Made by a program: the position numbers and the translations under genes | In this document: piece after piece, positions 35,140 through 43,726 of the stretch | Position numbering within the stretch: the first letter of the stretch is position 1 | Layout: each line of letters starts with the position of its first letter | Assembly: GCF_015666175.1 (NCBI RefSeq) | Contig: NZ_JADPIE010000001.1 | Span: 501,741-565,740, forward strand | Reading direction: 5' to 3' | DNA: 64,000 nt | From: Halonatronomonas betaini | GTDB taxonomy: Bacteria; Bacillota; Halanaerobiia; Halanaerobiales; Halarsenatibacteraceae | Notes under the pieces: model-generated | What the model saw: only the letters and a program-made list of their open reading frames with translations | The model's database searches: none | Told to the model about the DNA's origin: nothing

Positions 35140-35744
35140 AAGAAAAAAAACTTATAATCCTGGCTTCTTCATCTCCAAGAAGAAAAGAATTATTAAATAG
35201 GGTATCTCTTGATTTTAAGATTGATCCCAGTGAGATAAATGAAGATAAATATACAGCAGATACTCCTTCGGAACTAGTTAAGTTATTAGCGAAAGAAAAA
35301 GCAAAAGATGTAGGCAGGAAATATAATAATGCTATAATTATTGCTGCTGATACAATTGTAATTTGTGATGACCAGGTTTTAGGGAAACCCAAAAATAAAA
35401 AAGATGCATTTGATATGTTAGAAAAACTTTCTGGATCAGAACATCTAGTATATACAGGTATCGCATTTAACATAATTGAAGATAAAACTATAGAAATAAT
35501 ATCTGATCTTGACTATTCAATAGTAAAAATGAGGAATTATAATAATAAAGAGATAAATAGCTATTTAAATACAGGCGAGTATAAAGATAAGGCTGGCTCA
35601 TATGCTATACAAGGCTATGGCAGCCTTTTGGTAGAAGCGATAAAGGGTTCATACTTTACAATTATGGGTTTTCCAGTTCATAAATTAGCAGAAATCCTAC
35701 CAGAATTTAATATTGATTTATATAAAAAATCTAAACGGACATAG
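35136..35744 (+). CDS. maf: Maf-family nucleoside triphosphate pyrophosphatase
   Basis: The 202-residue protein has the N-terminal LASSSPRRKELL motif, AADTIV and the segment KAGSYAIQGYGS. These are the conserved residues of Maf, which hydrolyses dTTP/UTP or modified nucleotides and is linked to septum formation in Bacillus. It is the first gene of the conserved maf-radC-mre series and its start overlaps the preceding gene. Confidence 0.93.
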   Translation: MKEKKLIILASSSPRRKELLNRVSLDFKIDPSEINEDKYTADTPSELVKLLAKEKAKDVGRKYNNAIIIAADTIVICDDQVLGKPKNKKDAFDMLEKLSGSEHLVYTGIAFNIIEDKTIEIISDLDYSIVKMRNYNNKEINSYLNTGEYKDKAGSYAIQGYGSLLVEAIKGSYFTIMGFPVHKLAEILPEFNIDLYKKSKRT

Positions 35745-35780
35745 TTTGAGGAACTTTCATAATTTATAGGAGCAATTTCT

Positions 35781-36476
35781 TTGAGAAAGACAAATTATAC
35801 AATAAAAGAGCTTCCTTTAGAAGACAGACCGAGAGAAAAATTAATTTCCTATGGTGAATCAAAATTATCAAACTCTGAATTAATAGCAATTCTTTTAGGT
35901 AGTGGAACCAGAGGGAGAACAGCGATAGAGCTGGCACAGGATATATTATGTCAATCTAGTGGTTTAATAGGCCTTGCAGACCTGAGTATTGATGAATTAA
36001 CTCAGAAAAAGGGGATTGGCCAGAGCAAGGCAAGCCGCTTAAAAGTAGCCTTTGAACTAGGGAGAAGACTTTCAGACTTTTCCCCTGCCAAAAAAACTAT
36101 TTTAAGATCTCCTATTCATGCAGTTGATTATATGCAATCCAGGTTAAAGCTGAAAAAGCAAGAAATATTTTTAGTTGTTCTTCTCGATATTAAGAGTCAG
36201 GTTATAAAAGTTGAAGAAATTTCTAAAGGAGGGCTTGCTAAATCTATAGTTCATCCAAGAGAAGTTTTTAAAACTGCAATAAGAGCCAGTGCAGCAGGTA
36301 TAATACTTGGTCATAATCACCCCAGTGGAAATACAACAGCTAGCTCTGAAGATATTAATATTACTAATAAATTAATAGAAGCAGGAAATATTATAGGAAT
36401 AAAAGTTATTGATCATTTAATTATTGGTGATAATAGTTATTTGAGTATGAGAGAAGAAGGTTTGATTAATTGTTAA
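35781..36476 (+). CDS. radC: RadC/JAB-domain protein
   Basis: The 231-residue protein has an N-terminal helix-hairpin-helix region ([27 protein letters not shown]) and a C-terminal JAMM metalloprotease-like motif ([15 protein letters not shown]). The function is unsettled despite its historic name. The start codon is TTG at 35781 with TAGGAG upstream. The position between maf and mreB is conserved in Firmicutes. Confidence 0.92.
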   Translation: MRKTNYTIKELPLEDRPREKLISYGESKLSNSELIAILLGSGTRGRTAIELAQDILCQSSGLIGLADLSIDELTQKKGIGQSKASRLKVAFELGRRLSDFSPAKKTILRSPIHAVDYMQSRLKLKKQEIFLVVLLDIKSQVIKVEEISKGGLAKSIVHPREVFKTAIRASAAGIILGHNHPSGNTTASSEDINITNKLIEAGNIIGIKVIDHLIIGDNSYLSMREEGLINC

Positions 36477-36508
36477 GTTTTTATTATAGTCAGGAAGGTG
36501 AAAATATA

Positions 36509-37549
36509 ATGTTAAGTAAGTTATTAGGTGCACCGTTTTCCAGAGATATGGGAATAGATTTAGGAACTGCAAATACTCTTGTGTATGTTAAAGGCAAAGG
36601 AATAATTATTAGGGAGCCATCAGTTGTAGCTTTAAAAGAGGGTAGCAGCGATGTTATGGCAGTAGGAGCAGAAGCAAAGAAAATGATAGGTAGAACTCCA
36701 GGTAATATAACAGCTATTCGCCCAATGAAAGATGGAGTAATTGCTGATTTTGATGTAACAGAAGCTATGTTAAGGTATTTTATTACCAGAGCTCATAAAA
36801 GAACTAGATTAGTAAGACCAAGGATTATTGTCTGTGTGCCCTCTGGTGTAACAGAAGTGGAAAAAAGAGCAGTTCTGGATGCAGCTCAACAGGCAGGGGC
36901 TAGAAAAGCATATTTAATTGAAGAACCTATGGCAGCTGCTATTGGTTCAGAATTACCAGTTAATGAACCTGTAGGTAATATGATTGTAGATATTGGCGGT
37001 GGAACAACTGAAGTAGCAGTTATTTCACTTGGTGGTATCGTTAGTAGCAGGTCAATTAGAATTGGTGGAGATGAAATGGATGAGTCTATTATTCAGTATA
37101 TAAAAAGAAAATATAATATAATGATCGGTGAGAGAACTGCTGAAGAGATAAAAATGGAAATAGGTGCAGCCAGGCCTGAATATTTAAGTGAGTCTATGGA
37201 AATCAGGGGAAGAGATTTAGTCAGTGGCTTACCTAAAAATATCGATATTAATTCTGAAGAAATTTCAGAGGCTATCTCGGAGCCTGTTCAGAGTATTGTT
37301 GAAGCTGTAAAAATTACACTTGAGAAGACCCCTCCAGAATTATCAGCAGATGTAATGGATTTTGGTATTGTTCTAACAGGTGGTGGAGCTTTATTACATG
37401 GCATGGATAAGTTGCTCTCAGATAAAACTCAGATACCGGTACATATTGCTGATGAACCACTTGATTGTGTGGCTAAGGGGACTGGTATTGCTTTAGAAGA
37501 GATAGATTCCTTAAAGAGTGTTCTTATCACTCCAAAGAAAATTTCCTGA
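36509..37549 (+). CDS. mreB: Rod-shape actin homologue MreB
   Basis: The 346-residue actin-fold ATPase has [21 protein letters not shown]-type phosphate-2 motif ([13 protein letters not shown]), and the adenosine motif [12 protein letters not shown]. It organises lateral wall synthesis with MreC, MreD, PBP2 and RodA, all encoded here. The ATG at 36509 is preferred, with GAAGGTGA upstream; an earlier TTG at 36470 overlaps radC. Confidence 0.96.
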   Translation: MLSKLLGAPFSRDMGIDLGTANTLVYVKGKGIIIREPSVVALKEGSSDVMAVGAEAKKMIGRTPGNITAIRPMKDGVIADFDVTEAMLRYFITRAHKRTRLVRPRIIVCVPSGVTEVEKRAVLDAAQQAGARKAYLIEEPMAAAIGSELPVNEPVGNMIVDIGGGTTEVAVISLGGIVSSRSIRIGGDEMDESIIQYIKRKYNIMIGERTAEEIKMEIGAARPEYLSESMEIRGRDLVSGLPKNIDINSEEISEAISEPVQSIVEAVKITLEKTPPELSADVMDFGIVLTGGGALLHGMDKLLSDKTQIPVHIADEPLDCVAKGTGIALEEIDSLKSVLITPKKIS

Positions 37550-37571
37550 AATAGATAGGGAGTATTAAATA

Positions 37572-38408
37572 ATGGATTTTTTTAATGATTTCAGAATAAA
37601 AATAATTATAATATTTCTTCTGGTTTTAATTTCAATATTAGCAGTGAATATTTTTGAGCTTGATTTTTATATTTTCACCTGGTTAGAAAATGGAATTTAT
37701 AATATAATGTCACCTTTTTTCAATCTTCTTGACTCTACAGGCAATTATTTAAGTGGAATATATCAGTCATTTTTCCAATCCAGAGAGCTACTCGAAGAAA
37801 ACCAGAGGTTAAGGCAAGAACTTTCAGAGCAGGTAATAATAAATATAAGTCTCAATGAGGTAGCAAGAGAGAACCAAAGAATGCGAGAAATGTATAATTT
37901 GGATTCTGCCCATATAGATGATTTAGATCTTTTAGGTAGTAGGGTTACTGGTCAGGCTCCTTCAAGTTGGGAACAACGAATTATGATTAATAAAGGAAGT
38001 AATCAGGGGGTTGAAGAAAGGTTCCCGGTTATATCTTTTAATGGTCATCTTGTTGGAAAAATTATTAATACCGGTGTTAACTCTTCCCAAATAATGATGG
38101 TTAATGATCCAGACTTTTCTGTTGGTGCAAGAGTATTAAGGGAAACATCAAGGGCTACAGGTGTAGTTAGAGGTCAGCCAGGAGAAACAGGCCAGCTTAT
38201 AATGGAAAGAATAGATTGGGATGCTGATATTGAAGAAGGGGATTTAATTATAACCTCAGGAATCTCTGATCAATATCCCAGGGGCTTGCCAATAGGAAAA
38301 GTTGTAGAAGTTTTCTCTGATAATTTTGGATTATCAAAATCTGCATACATAGATTATAATCTGGGCAATCAGGATCTAGAAGAATTATTAATTATTTTAG
38401 AATATTAG
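37572..38408 (+). CDS. mreC: Rod-shape protein MreC
   Basis: The 278-residue protein has an N-terminal membrane helix, a coiled coil (residues about 70-105, rich in Glu/Arg/Leu) and the periplasmic double beta-barrel with WEQRIMINKGSNQGV and SGISDQYPRGLPIGKV. It links MreB to penicillin-binding proteins. It follows mreB after 22 bases. Confidence 0.94.
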   Translation: MDFFNDFRIKIIIIFLLVLISILAVNIFELDFYIFTWLENGIYNIMSPFFNLLDSTGNYLSGIYQSFFQSRELLEENQRLRQELSEQVIINISLNEVARENQRMREMYNLDSAHIDDLDLLGSRVTGQAPSSWEQRIMINKGSNQGVEERFPVISFNGHLVGKIINTGVNSSQIMMVNDPDFSVGARVLRETSRATGVVRGQPGETGQLIMERIDWDADIEEGDLIITSGISDQYPRGLPIGKVVEVFSDNFGLSKSAYIDYNLGNQDLEELLIILEY

Positions 38409-38418
38409 GGTGAATTTA

Positions 38419-38925
38419 ATGCGCCAGAAAGCATTTTATATTTTAGCATTATTTTTAATTATAATTTTACAAACAACCTTTTTCCATAGGCTTCCTGCTG
38501 CTTCTTATGGACCAGATCTTATCCTTGTAGTAGTTTTCACCGCTGGGTTTTTATCAGGAAGTCAGACAGGAATAGCAATTGGATTTCTAGCCGGTTTCCT
38601 TCAGGGGATTTTATTAGGTAGTGGCTTTGGCTTATATACTATTTCAAGAATGTTGATCGGCGCAGCTGCAGGGCTTTTAAAAGGCAATGTATATAAAGAA
38701 AGTTTGGCTTTGTTATGTTTGATTCTATTTTTTGTAACATTTTTTCATGAAATATTAATTTTTCTTCTCTCAGAACAGGTGATTTTAAGAGTTGGTTTTC
38801 AAACTGTTTTAGTAAATAGGCTTTTGCCTGCAAGTTTTTATAATATGCTGGTAGGTATGTTGCTTTATATTTTAATGATTTACTTGATTCCAGTTGGAGG
38901 ATTCCAGGATGAACAAAAGAATTAG
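38419..38925 (+). CDS. mreD: Rod-shape protein MreD
   Basis: The 168-residue membrane protein has about five helices and the family pattern GPDLILVVVFTAGFLSG followed by GFLAGFLQG. Length is normal. The ATG at 38419 has AGGGTGA 6 bases upstream; a GTG within that site is rejected. The 3' end overlaps the PBP2 gene. Confidence 0.9.
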   Translation: MRQKAFYILALFLIIILQTTFFHRLPAASYGPDLILVVVFTAGFLSGSQTGIAIGFLAGFLQGILLGSGFGLYTISRMLIGAAAGLLKGNVYKESLALLCLILFFVTFFHEILIFLLSEQVILRVGFQTVLVNRLLPASFYNMLVGMLLYILMIYLIPVGGFQDEQKN

Positions 38926-40774
38926 GCTTTTCAAAATATTAATCTTAATAATCTTTGTTGTTTTGATTGGGAGAGCCTTTCAATTGCAGGTTATACAGGG
39001 AGTTCAATATTTTCGGCTTGCTGAAAATAATAGAATATCAATTAGACCGGTAAATGCTCCAAGAGGTAGAATTTTTTCCTCTGAAGGCCAGACGCTGGTA
39101 TCTAATAAGCTTTCATATAATCTTTATTACCAACCGAATGAATTACCTCCTGGTTTAACTAGAGATGATATTTTTAATAGAATGGCTAGTGTAACAGATT
39201 TTTCTAGAGAAGAATTAGAAGAGGATTTTCAAAGGGGAAGAGAAAGAAGTAGCCCTGGTGAAGGCATTCTTATAAAGAGAAATCTAGATAATCGGTCTAT
39301 GGTTAAATTAGAAGAAAATAGAGATATTTTACCTGGGATAGATGTTAGAGAAGCTGCATTAAGGGATTATGTTTTTGATAATACTGGTTCTCATATATTC
39401 GGCTATGTAGGAGAAATTGGGTTGGCAGATTTACGAAATCTCACTGACCTTGGGCATGATTATTCTGGAGGAGATATCATTGGAATTACAGGTTTGGAAA
39501 GGCAATATGAGGAATATTTAAAAGGAAATAAAGGTTTTGAATCTATACAGGTTAATCATTTAGGGCATAGGACAGAACTTATAGATGAAAAAAGTCCAGA
39601 GCCTGGGCATGATCTTTTTTTAAACATTGATTGGGAACTTCAGCAATATACTGAAAGAATTTTAGCTGATAAATTTTCGGAGTTACAGAAAGAATCTGAA
39701 GAAGATGATGATATAGCAATGCCTCAGGGAAGTTCTGCAGTTGTAATGGAAGTTGATACAGGTAAAGTTCTATCAATGGTAAGTTATCCAGATTTTAATC
39801 CTAATTATTTTGCTGAAGGCTTTAGGTCCAGTGATGTTAACCAGTTATTTCAGGATCCTCTACGACCTTTAATAAATAGAAATATTATGACTACAGAGCC
39901 ACCTGGTTCAATCTTTAAATTAGTAACTGGTACAGCAGCTGTTGAAAATCTGGGAGTTCAAGCAGATACCAAATTTAATGATAGCACAGGAAGATTTAAT
40001 ATCCCAGGTTGGAGTAGAGCATTTACAAACTGGCTTGGATATGGAGAAGGCGAGTTAAGTTTTACCAGAGCTATGGCTAGATCCAATAATATTATTTTTT
40101 ATAAATTAGGCTATGAATTATATGAGGAGTTTGGTGGTTCAAAATTAATAGAGACAGCAAGGGAATTTGGTTTAGGCAAGAAAACAGGTATAGACCTCCC
40201 AGAGGAAAGGGATGGTTTAGTACCTGATGGTCAATGGAAAAGAGAAACAAGAGGAGAAGGCTGGTATCCTGGTGATTCGGTTAATATGTCAATAGGCCAG
40301 GGAGATATCCTTCTAACTCCATTACAAGCAGTTCAAATGACAGCTGCCGTAGCAAATAGAGGTAATATTTATAAGCCTAGATTAGTAGATGAAATAAGAA
40401 CTGCCCAGGGAGAGGTAATTAATAAATATCAACCTGAATTAGTGAGCCAGATGCCATATTCTAATAATACTTTTGAAATTATTGAAGATGGAATGTTAGA
40501 GACGGTAATGCATGAAAGGGGAACTGCTTCAACTCCTTTTTCTGATTTTCCAATTGATATAGCTGGTAAAACTGGTACAGCTCAGATTGGAGGAACTGGA
40601 ACAAGTCATGCCTGGTTCGTTGCTTATGGTCCTGTTCCAGATCCTGAAATAGCAGTTGTTGTATTCATTGATCAGGGAGAGACCAGCTCGAATGCTGTAC
40701 CGGTAGCAGCTGATATATTCTCTTATTATTTTGATCTCTTCCCTGAAGATCAAGAATTAGAAGATGAAGAGTAA
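38909..40774 (+). CDS. mrdA: Penicillin-binding protein 2 (elongasome transpeptidase)
   Basis: The 621-residue class B PBP has an N-terminal membrane helix, the dimerisation domain (NAPRGRIFS), and the transpeptidase domain with Ser334 in PPGSIFKL, SNN in MARSNNIIF and KTG in IAGKTGTAQ. It cross-links peptidoglycan during lateral growth with RodA. The ATG at 38909 follows GGAGG in the end of mreD; an upstream TTG (38894) overlaps that site. Confidence 0.94.
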   Translation: MNKRIRLFKILILIIFVVLIGRAFQLQVIQGVQYFRLAENNRISIRPVNAPRGRIFSSEGQTLVSNKLSYNLYYQPNELPPGLTRDDIFNRMASVTDFSREELEEDFQRGRERSSPGEGILIKRNLDNRSMVKLEENRDILPGIDVREAALRDYVFDNTGSHIFGYVGEIGLADLRNLTDLGHDYSGGDIIGITGLERQYEEYLKGNKGFESIQVNHLGHRTELIDEKSPEPGHDLFLNIDWELQQYTERILADKFSELQKESEEDDDIAMPQGSSAVVMEVDTGKVLSMVSYPDFNPNYFAEGFRSSDVNQLFQDPLRPLINRNIMTTEPPGSIFKLVTGTAAVENLGVQADTKFNDSTGRFNIPGWSRAFTNWLGYGEGELSFTRAMARSNNIIFYKLGYELYEEFGGSKLIETAREFGLGKKTGIDLPEERDGLVPDGQWKRETRGEGWYPGDSVNMSIGQGDILLTPLQAVQMTAAVANRGNIYKPRLVDEIRTAQGEVINKYQPELVSQMPYSNNTFEIIEDGMLETVMHERGTASTPFSDFPIDIAGKTGTAQIGGTGTSHAWFVAYGPVPDPEIAVVVFIDQGETSSNAVPVAADIFSYYFDLFPEDQELEDEE

Positions 40775-40791
40775 GCAAAGGGGTATAATTA

Positions 40792-41448
40792 ATGCAAATT
40801 ATTAATACGAAAATGACAGCTAAAGGTGTAATAATTGACTTTGATTGGAAATATGATTTTGATGTGATTAAAGATTCTCTTAAAAGTCACTTTGAAGAAG
40901 CTGGTTCTTTCTATGAAGGGACTGATTTATTTTTTAAAGTAGGGCAAAATGAATTAGAATTAAATTACTTTAAGGAATTATTTGAAATAGCAGAGAATTT
41001 TTTGAGTTCAGAAACAGGAATATATCTTGTCGGTCAAGAAGATAATAAAGAGAGTAGTGATATTTCTAAAGAAAACAGACCTAAAAAAGAAGCTATAATT
41101 GAAGAAGTATCTTTTAAAGGAGATACTGTCCTGGTTAAAGGTACAATTAGATCTGGACAGGCAGTTGAACATCCTCATAATCTGGTGATTATGGGAGATG
41201 TTAATCCTGGAGCTGAAGTTAAAGCAGGAGGAGATATCATAGTTTTTGGCAGGTTAATGGGACTTGTTCATGCAGGGGCAGGAGGCAAGAAAGAGGCTCA
41301 AGTTGCAGCATTAAGGCTTGCTCCTACTCAGATTAGAATAGCTAATAAGATCTCAAGGCCACCAGAGGATAATGATGACCAAATATTTAGCCCTGAGAAA
41401 GCATTTATTAAAGAAGAAAGAATTATTGTTGAAAAGATTGATTTTTAG
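40792..41448 (+). CDS. minC: Septum site-determining protein MinC
   Basis: The 218-residue protein has a variable N-terminal FtsZ-inhibiting domain and a C-terminal right-handed beta-helix with VIMGDVNPGAEVKAGGDIIVFGRLMG and GAGGKK, the MinD-binding part. (The two motif parts are adjacent.) It acts with MinD to block polar division. It begins 17 bases after PBP2 and precedes minD by 19. Confidence 0.93.
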   Translation: MQIINTKMTAKGVIIDFDWKYDFDVIKDSLKSHFEEAGSFYEGTDLFFKVGQNELELNYFKELFEIAENFLSSETGIYLVGQEDNKESSDISKENRPKKEAIIEEVSFKGDTVLVKGTIRSGQAVEHPHNLVIMGDVNPGAEVKAGGDIIVFGRLMGLVHAGAGGKKEAQVAALRLAPTQIRIANKISRPPEDNDDQIFSPEKAFIKEERIIVEKIDF

Positions 41449-41467
41449 ATAAGCAGGAGGGATAATT

Positions 41468-42262
41468 TTGGAAGGAAAAGCTATTGTTATTACATCAGGA
41501 AAAGGTGGAGTTGGCAAAACTACAACAACTGCAAATCTAGGAACAGCCCTGGCAATGCTTGATAAGAAGGTCTGTTTAATAGATGCAGATATAGGTCTTA
41601 GAAATCTGGATGTAGTTTTAGGTTTAGAGAATAGAATAGTTTATGATTTAATTGATGTTGTAGAAGGGAATTGTCGGTTGGAACAGGCAATGATTAAAGA
41701 TAAAAGAAATCCTAATTTATTTTTGCTCCCTGCTGCCCAGACAAGAGATAAAGACGCCGTTAGTGAAGAACAGATGAAAAATTTAATTAAGGAACTTAAA
41801 GAAAAAATGGATTATGTTCTTGTTGACTCTCCTGCAGGAATTGAACAGGGTTTTAGGAATGCAATTGCAGGTGTAGACTTAGGCTTAATTGTTGCAACGC
41901 CAGAAGTATCTTCGGTTAGAGATGCTGACAGAATAATTGGTTTGTTAGAAGCTGAGGGCCTAAACGATCCACAATTATTAATAAATCGCCTGCGAAGAGA
42001 TATGGTTGGTCGTGGTGATATGATGAATATTGATGATATAGTTGAAATTTTAGCTGTTGAAGTTCTTGGTGTAATTCCAGAAGATGAAAATATTGTTATT
42101 TCAACTAATAAGGGAGAACCAATAGTATTAAAAGATAAGACTTATTCTGGTAAGGCTTTTAATAATATAGCTAAAAGGATTGAGGGTCAGGATATACCAT
42201 TGATGACAATTGAGAAAGAATCTTTATTTAATAAAGTTAAGAGAATTGTTGGTCTATCATAG
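41468..42262 (+). CDS. minD: Septum site-determining ATPase MinD
   Basis: The 264-residue ATPase has the deviant Walker A motif SGKGGVGKTTTTAN, DSPAGIEQGF, and a C-terminal amphipathic helix (SLFNKVKRIVGLS) for membrane binding. It recruits MinC and is displaced by MinE. The start is TTG at 41468 behind AGGAGGGATAAT. Confidence 0.95.
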   Translation: MEGKAIVITSGKGGVGKTTTTANLGTALAMLDKKVCLIDADIGLRNLDVVLGLENRIVYDLIDVVEGNCRLEQAMIKDKRNPNLFLLPAAQTRDKDAVSEEQMKNLIKELKEKMDYVLVDSPAGIEQGFRNAIAGVDLGLIVATPEVSSVRDADRIIGLLEAEGLNDPQLLINRLRRDMVGRGDMMNIDDIVEILAVEVLGVIPEDENIVISTNKGEPIVLKDKTYSGKAFNNIAKRIEGQDIPLMTIEKESLFNKVKRIVGLS

Positions 42263-42274
42263 GGGGCGATTAAT

Positions 42275-42559
42275 ATTAGTAGTATATTTGAAAAGATAAA
42301 AGAGTTGTTTATATCAGATGAGAAAACTGAAACTAAAGGAGAAGGTAGTAAAAATATTGCTAAAGAGCGCCTTCAATTTATTTTAGTTCAGGATAGAATT
42401 AAACTTTCACCACAGCAGATGGAAGAAATGAAAGCGGAATTATTAGATGTTATTAAAAAATATATTGATGTTGATGATAATGATATTGAAATGGATATAT
42501 CTAGAGAAGAAGAAATGATGGCAATGATTGCTAATTTTCCGTTAAAGAAAAGGGAGTAA
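42275..42559 (+). CDS. minE: Division topology factor MinE; apparent ATT start codon
   Basis: The product is about 94 residues with the MinE core AKERLQFILVQDRIKLSPQQ and C-terminal dimer domain. The N-terminal helix (residues 1-12, SSIFEKIKELF), which binds the membrane and MinD in this family, is encoded only if translation begins before the first TTG at 42305. The frame is open back to 42263 without ATG, GTG or TTG. AGGGGGCGAT at 42261-42270 matches the anti-Shine-Dalgarno well and lies 4 bases before ATT at 42275. I therefore place the start at ATT; a 84-residue form from TTG 42305 lacks a good ribosome site. Confidence 0.85.
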   Translation: MSSIFEKIKELFISDEKTETKGEGSKNIAKERLQFILVQDRIKLSPQQMEEMKAELLDVIKKYIDVDDNDIEMDISREEEMMAMIANFPLKKRE

Positions 42560-42571
42560 GGAGATTTACTT

Positions 42572-43705
42572 ATGCACTGGAATAAAAAATTATTAAAACA
42601 TATAAACATCTATATTCCCATTCTGGTGCTTTCTTTAATAATCATAGGCCTTTTTGTTATTAGTAGTGCTACCGGGATGGCTGATGGTAATCATCAGCCA
42701 TTTATTAGAACTCAAATAGCAGCTACTGTATTAGGAATAGTTTTTATAATTCTTCTACTTTTTTTGGATTATAGAATCTTTAAGGATTACGATATAATTA
42801 TTTATGCTTTAACAATTATAATGCTTGGTTTTATATTTATTTTAGGTATAACTGTTTCAGGGGGGAGGCGCTGGCTCTCAATTGGACCAGTAAATTTTCA
42901 ACCTTCTGAAGTCTCTAAGATATTTATGATTTTATTTCTAGCATCATATTTAGATAGAAATCGAAATAAATTAAATACTTTAAAAGATCTTTTTAAAAGT
43001 CTTTTATTTATTTTCCCACCGTTTATTTTAATTGTTTTGCAGAATGATTTAGGAACTGCTTTAGTATTGATGTTTATATTTGTTGTAATGTATTATGCTG
43101 CAGGAGGGAAGTTAAAACATATTTTGTTAGTTTTTGGTGGGGGGTTTTTAATAGTTGTTTTAATTATAACAAGTCATGTTATTTTTGAAACTCCATTACC
43201 CTTCTTGCAACAGTATCAATTAAATAGATTGATTGCTTTTGTTAATCCAAATATTGATCCTTTTGGGATTGGATATAATATTATTCAGTCAAAAATAGCC
43301 GTAGGATCAGGATTATTAACTGGTCGAGGATTTCTTTCAGGACCTCAGACTCAGTTAAATTTTCTTCCAGAAAAACATACAGACTTTATATTTGCTGTTT
43401 TAGGAGAAGAGTTTGGTTTTATAGGAGTTGCAGTAGTGTTAATAATCTACTTACTTCTTTTATTACAAATATTAAAAGTTGCTGCCAGAGCCAAAGATGG
43501 TTTTGGTCAACTTATAGCAATTGGTGTTATGGGACTTTTCTTATTCCATGTTCTTGAAAATGTTGGCATGGTACTTGGAATTATGCCTATAACAGGTATA
43601 CCTTTGCCGTTTATAAGTTATGGGGGGAGCTCAATGGTTATATCTTTAATTTCAATTGGGCTTGTGATTAATATTAATATGAGAAGGAAAAAGATTATAT
43701 TTTAG
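42572..43705 (+). CDS. rodA: Peptidoglycan glycosyltransferase RodA
   Basis: The 377-residue SEDS-family protein has ten hydrophobic helices, the SGGRRWLSIGPVNFQPSE segment and QNDLGTALV with the conserved catalytic Asp region, and GIPLPFISYGGSSM near the C terminus. It polymerises lipid II for lateral wall growth with PBP2. It closes the mre-min shape block and has AAGGAGAT upstream. Confidence 0.94.
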   Translation: MHWNKKLLKHINIYIPILVLSLIIIGLFVISSATGMADGNHQPFIRTQIAATVLGIVFIILLLFLDYRIFKDYDIIIYALTIIMLGFIFILGITVSGGRRWLSIGPVNFQPSEVSKIFMILFLASYLDRNRNKLNTLKDLFKSLLFIFPPFILIVLQNDLGTALVLMFIFVVMYYAAGGKLKHILLVFGGGFLIVVLIITSHVIFETPLPFLQQYQLNRLIAFVNPNIDPFGIGYNIIQSKIAVGSGLLTGRGFLSGPQTQLNFLPEKHTDFIFAVLGEEFGFIGVAVVLIIYLLLLLQILKVAARAKDGFGQLIAIGVMGLFLFHVLENVGMVLGIMPITGIPLPFISYGGSSMVISLISIGLVININMRRKKIIF

Positions 43706-43726
43706 AGTTTTAAGGTGGTGTTTTTT

